From assembly GCA_027038775.1 (NCBI GenBank), contig JALWGP010000129.1, positions 1 to 14,259 on the forward strand: a stretch of DNA of 14,259 nucleotides, written 5' to 3'. Positions 13,046-14,259 of the stretch are shown piece by piece. Position 1 is the first letter of the stretch; each line of letters starts with the position of its first letter. Source of the DNA: Sedimenticola sp. GTDB taxonomy: Bacteria; Pseudomonadota; Gammaproteobacteria; Chromatiales; Chromatiaceae. The notes under the pieces are model-generated. The model did no database searches, was not told the DNA's origin, and saw nothing but the letters and a program-made list of their open reading frames with translations. The position numbers and the translations under genes were made by a program.

Positions 13046-14259
13046 TCAGTCGGCGTACACCGGGAAGCGGCGGCACAGCTCCAGCGCCTTCTCCTTCACC
13101 TCGGCGATCACCGTTTCGTCGCCGCGGCTGTCGATGACGTCGCACATCCAGCCGGCGAGATCAGTGCACTCGGCCTCGCCGAACCCCCGGGTGGTCACCG
13201 CCGGGGTGCCCACGCGGATGCCGGAGGTGACGAAGGGCGACTGCGGATCGTTGGGCACGGCATTCTTGTTCACCGTGATGTTGGCGGCGCCCAGCCAGGC
13301 GTCCACGTCCTTGCCGGTGAGGCCCGCCTCGATGAAGCTCACCAGGAAGAGGTGGTCCTCGGTGCCACCGGAGACCACGTCGTAGCCGCGTTCCCTGAAG
13401 ACCTTCGCCATGGCTTTCGCGTTGCGCTTCACCTGCTGCTGGTACGCCTTGAACTCCGGCTCCATGGCCTCCTTGAAAGCCACCGCCTTGGCGGCGATGA
13501 CGTGCATCAGGGGGCCGCCCTGGATGCCGGGGAAGACCATCGAGTTGAGCTTCTTCTCGACCTCCTCGTTGGCCTTGGCCAGGATCAGGCCGCCGCGCGG
13601 GCCACGCAGGGTCTTGTGGGTGGTGGTGGTGGTGACGTCGGCGATCTGCACCGGGCTGGGGTACTCGCCCACCGCCACCAGCCCGGCCACGTGGGCCATG
13701 TCCACGAAGAGCCAGGCACCCACGGCGTCGGCGATCTCCCGGAACTTCTGCCAGTCGACCATCTGCGAATAGGCCGAGAAGCCGGCCACCACCATCTTTG
13801 GCCGGTGCTCCTTCGCCAGGGCCATCACCTCGTCGTAGTCGATTCTCCCAGTCTCGGGGTCGATGCCGTACTGCACGGCGTGGTAGATCTTGCCGGAGAA
13901 GTTGGGCTTGGCACCGTGGGTGAGGTGGCCGCCGTGGGCCAGGGACATGCCGAGGATGGTGTCACCCGGTTGGCACAGGGCCATGTAGACCGCGGCATTG
14001 GCCTGGGAACCGGAGTGGGGCTGGACGTTGGCATAGTCGGCACCGAAGAGCTGTTTCGCCCGGTCGATGGCCAGCTGCTCCACCACGTCCACGTTCTCGC
14101 AGCCGCCGTAGTAACGCTTGTGGGGATAGCCCTCGGCATACTTGTTGGTGAGCACCGAGCCCTGCGCCTCCATCACCCGGGGACTGGTGTAGTTCTCCGA
14201 GGCGATGAGCTCGATGTGTTCCTCCTGGCGGCGCTCCTCGTCGGCGATTGCCTTTGCAA
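13046..14259 (-). CDS. glyA: Serine hydroxymethyltransferase (5' end outside the window)
   Basis: GlyA is the PLP enzyme that interconverts serine and glycine while charging tetrahydrofolate with a one-carbon unit. The reading frame runs to the right edge with no start inside, so only about a dozen N-terminal residues appear to be missing. The first codons read [20 protein letters not shown], the canonical N-terminal region. Later landmarks are [31 protein letters not shown] and the PLP-lysine motif [15 protein letters not shown] (Lys codon at 13613-13615). One small oddity is YPHKRYYGG, where the family usually has YPGKRYYGG. Its folate chemistry complements the folate-binding YgfZ nearby, but they are not in one operon. 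It is the first gene of glyA-nrdR-ribD. Confidence 0.97.
   Translation of the reverse strand, partial: AKAIADEERRQEEHIELIASENYTSPRVMEAQGSVLTNKYAEGYPHKRYYGGCENVDVVEQLAIDRAKQLFGADYANVQPHSGSQANAAVYMALCQPGDTILGMSLAHGGHLTHGAKPNFSGKIYHAVQYGIDPETGRIDYDEVMALAKEHRPKMVVAGFSAYSQMVDWQKFREIADAVGAWLFVDMAHVAGLVAVGEYPSPVQIADVTTTTTHKTLRGPRGGLILAKANEEVEKKLNSMVFPGIQGGPLMHVIAAKAVAFKEAMEPEFKAYQQQVKRNAKAMAKVFRERGYDVVSGGTEDHLFLVSFIEAGLTGKDVDAWLGAANITVNKNAVPNDPQSPFVTSGIRVGTPAVTTRGFGEAECTDLAGWMCDVIDSRGDETVIAEVKEKALELCRRFPVYAD

Overview
The window is GC-rich chromosomal DNA, most consistent with a gammaproteobacterium, possibly a sulfur oxidiser of the Chromatiales/Ectothiorhodospiraceae kind. That placement is inferred from gene content (single-module QueF, YgfZ with a secreted rhodanese, glyA-nrdR-ribD order, PEP-CTERM proteins) and was not tested by any search. 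Eleven or twelve protein genes are supported. No tRNA, rRNA, CRISPR array or intact insertion sequence was seen.

Layout. (1) 1-498, minus: the N-terminal 166 codons of the chromosome condensation ATPase SMC, running off the left edge. (2) 499-4347: an accessory block of three secreted PEP-CTERM proteins (DUF642/anchor-C-like, LamG-like, DNRLRE-like) separated by long, poorly coding spacers. The first two form an operon. The third is visibly AT-richer and looks acquired. Both transcription units are preceded by a sequence matching the sigma-54 -24/-12 consensus with exact GG-N10-GC spacing, which fits the known RpoN/PrsK/PrsR control of PEP-CTERM regulons. (3) 4348-6029, plus: queF (queuosine biosynthesis), overlapped by a FGGY carbohydrate kinase resembling D-ribulose kinases. 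(4) 6040-9974, minus: a tight three-gene unit transcribed as RNase II-family exoribonuclease, 65-residue charged protein, then a Rad50/SbcC-like ABC ATPase. The ATPase carries a two-helix transmembrane hairpin where a Rad50 zinc hook would be. This is the least conventional set of genes in the window. (5) 10087-11333, plus: ygfZ (tetrahydrofolate-dependent Fe-S cluster maintenance) and, overlapping by one base, a 3'-truncated exported rhodanese-like gene. (6) 11330-14259, minus: glyA (partial) - nrdR - ribD, linking one-carbon metabolism, ribonucleotide reductase control and riboflavin synthesis.

The best candidates for something undescribed are the membrane Rad50-like ATPase / small protein / exoribonuclease unit and the pair of putative sigma-54 promoters driving the PEP-CTERM genes. 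Long open frames antisense to the GC-rich genes were treated as codon-bias shadows.
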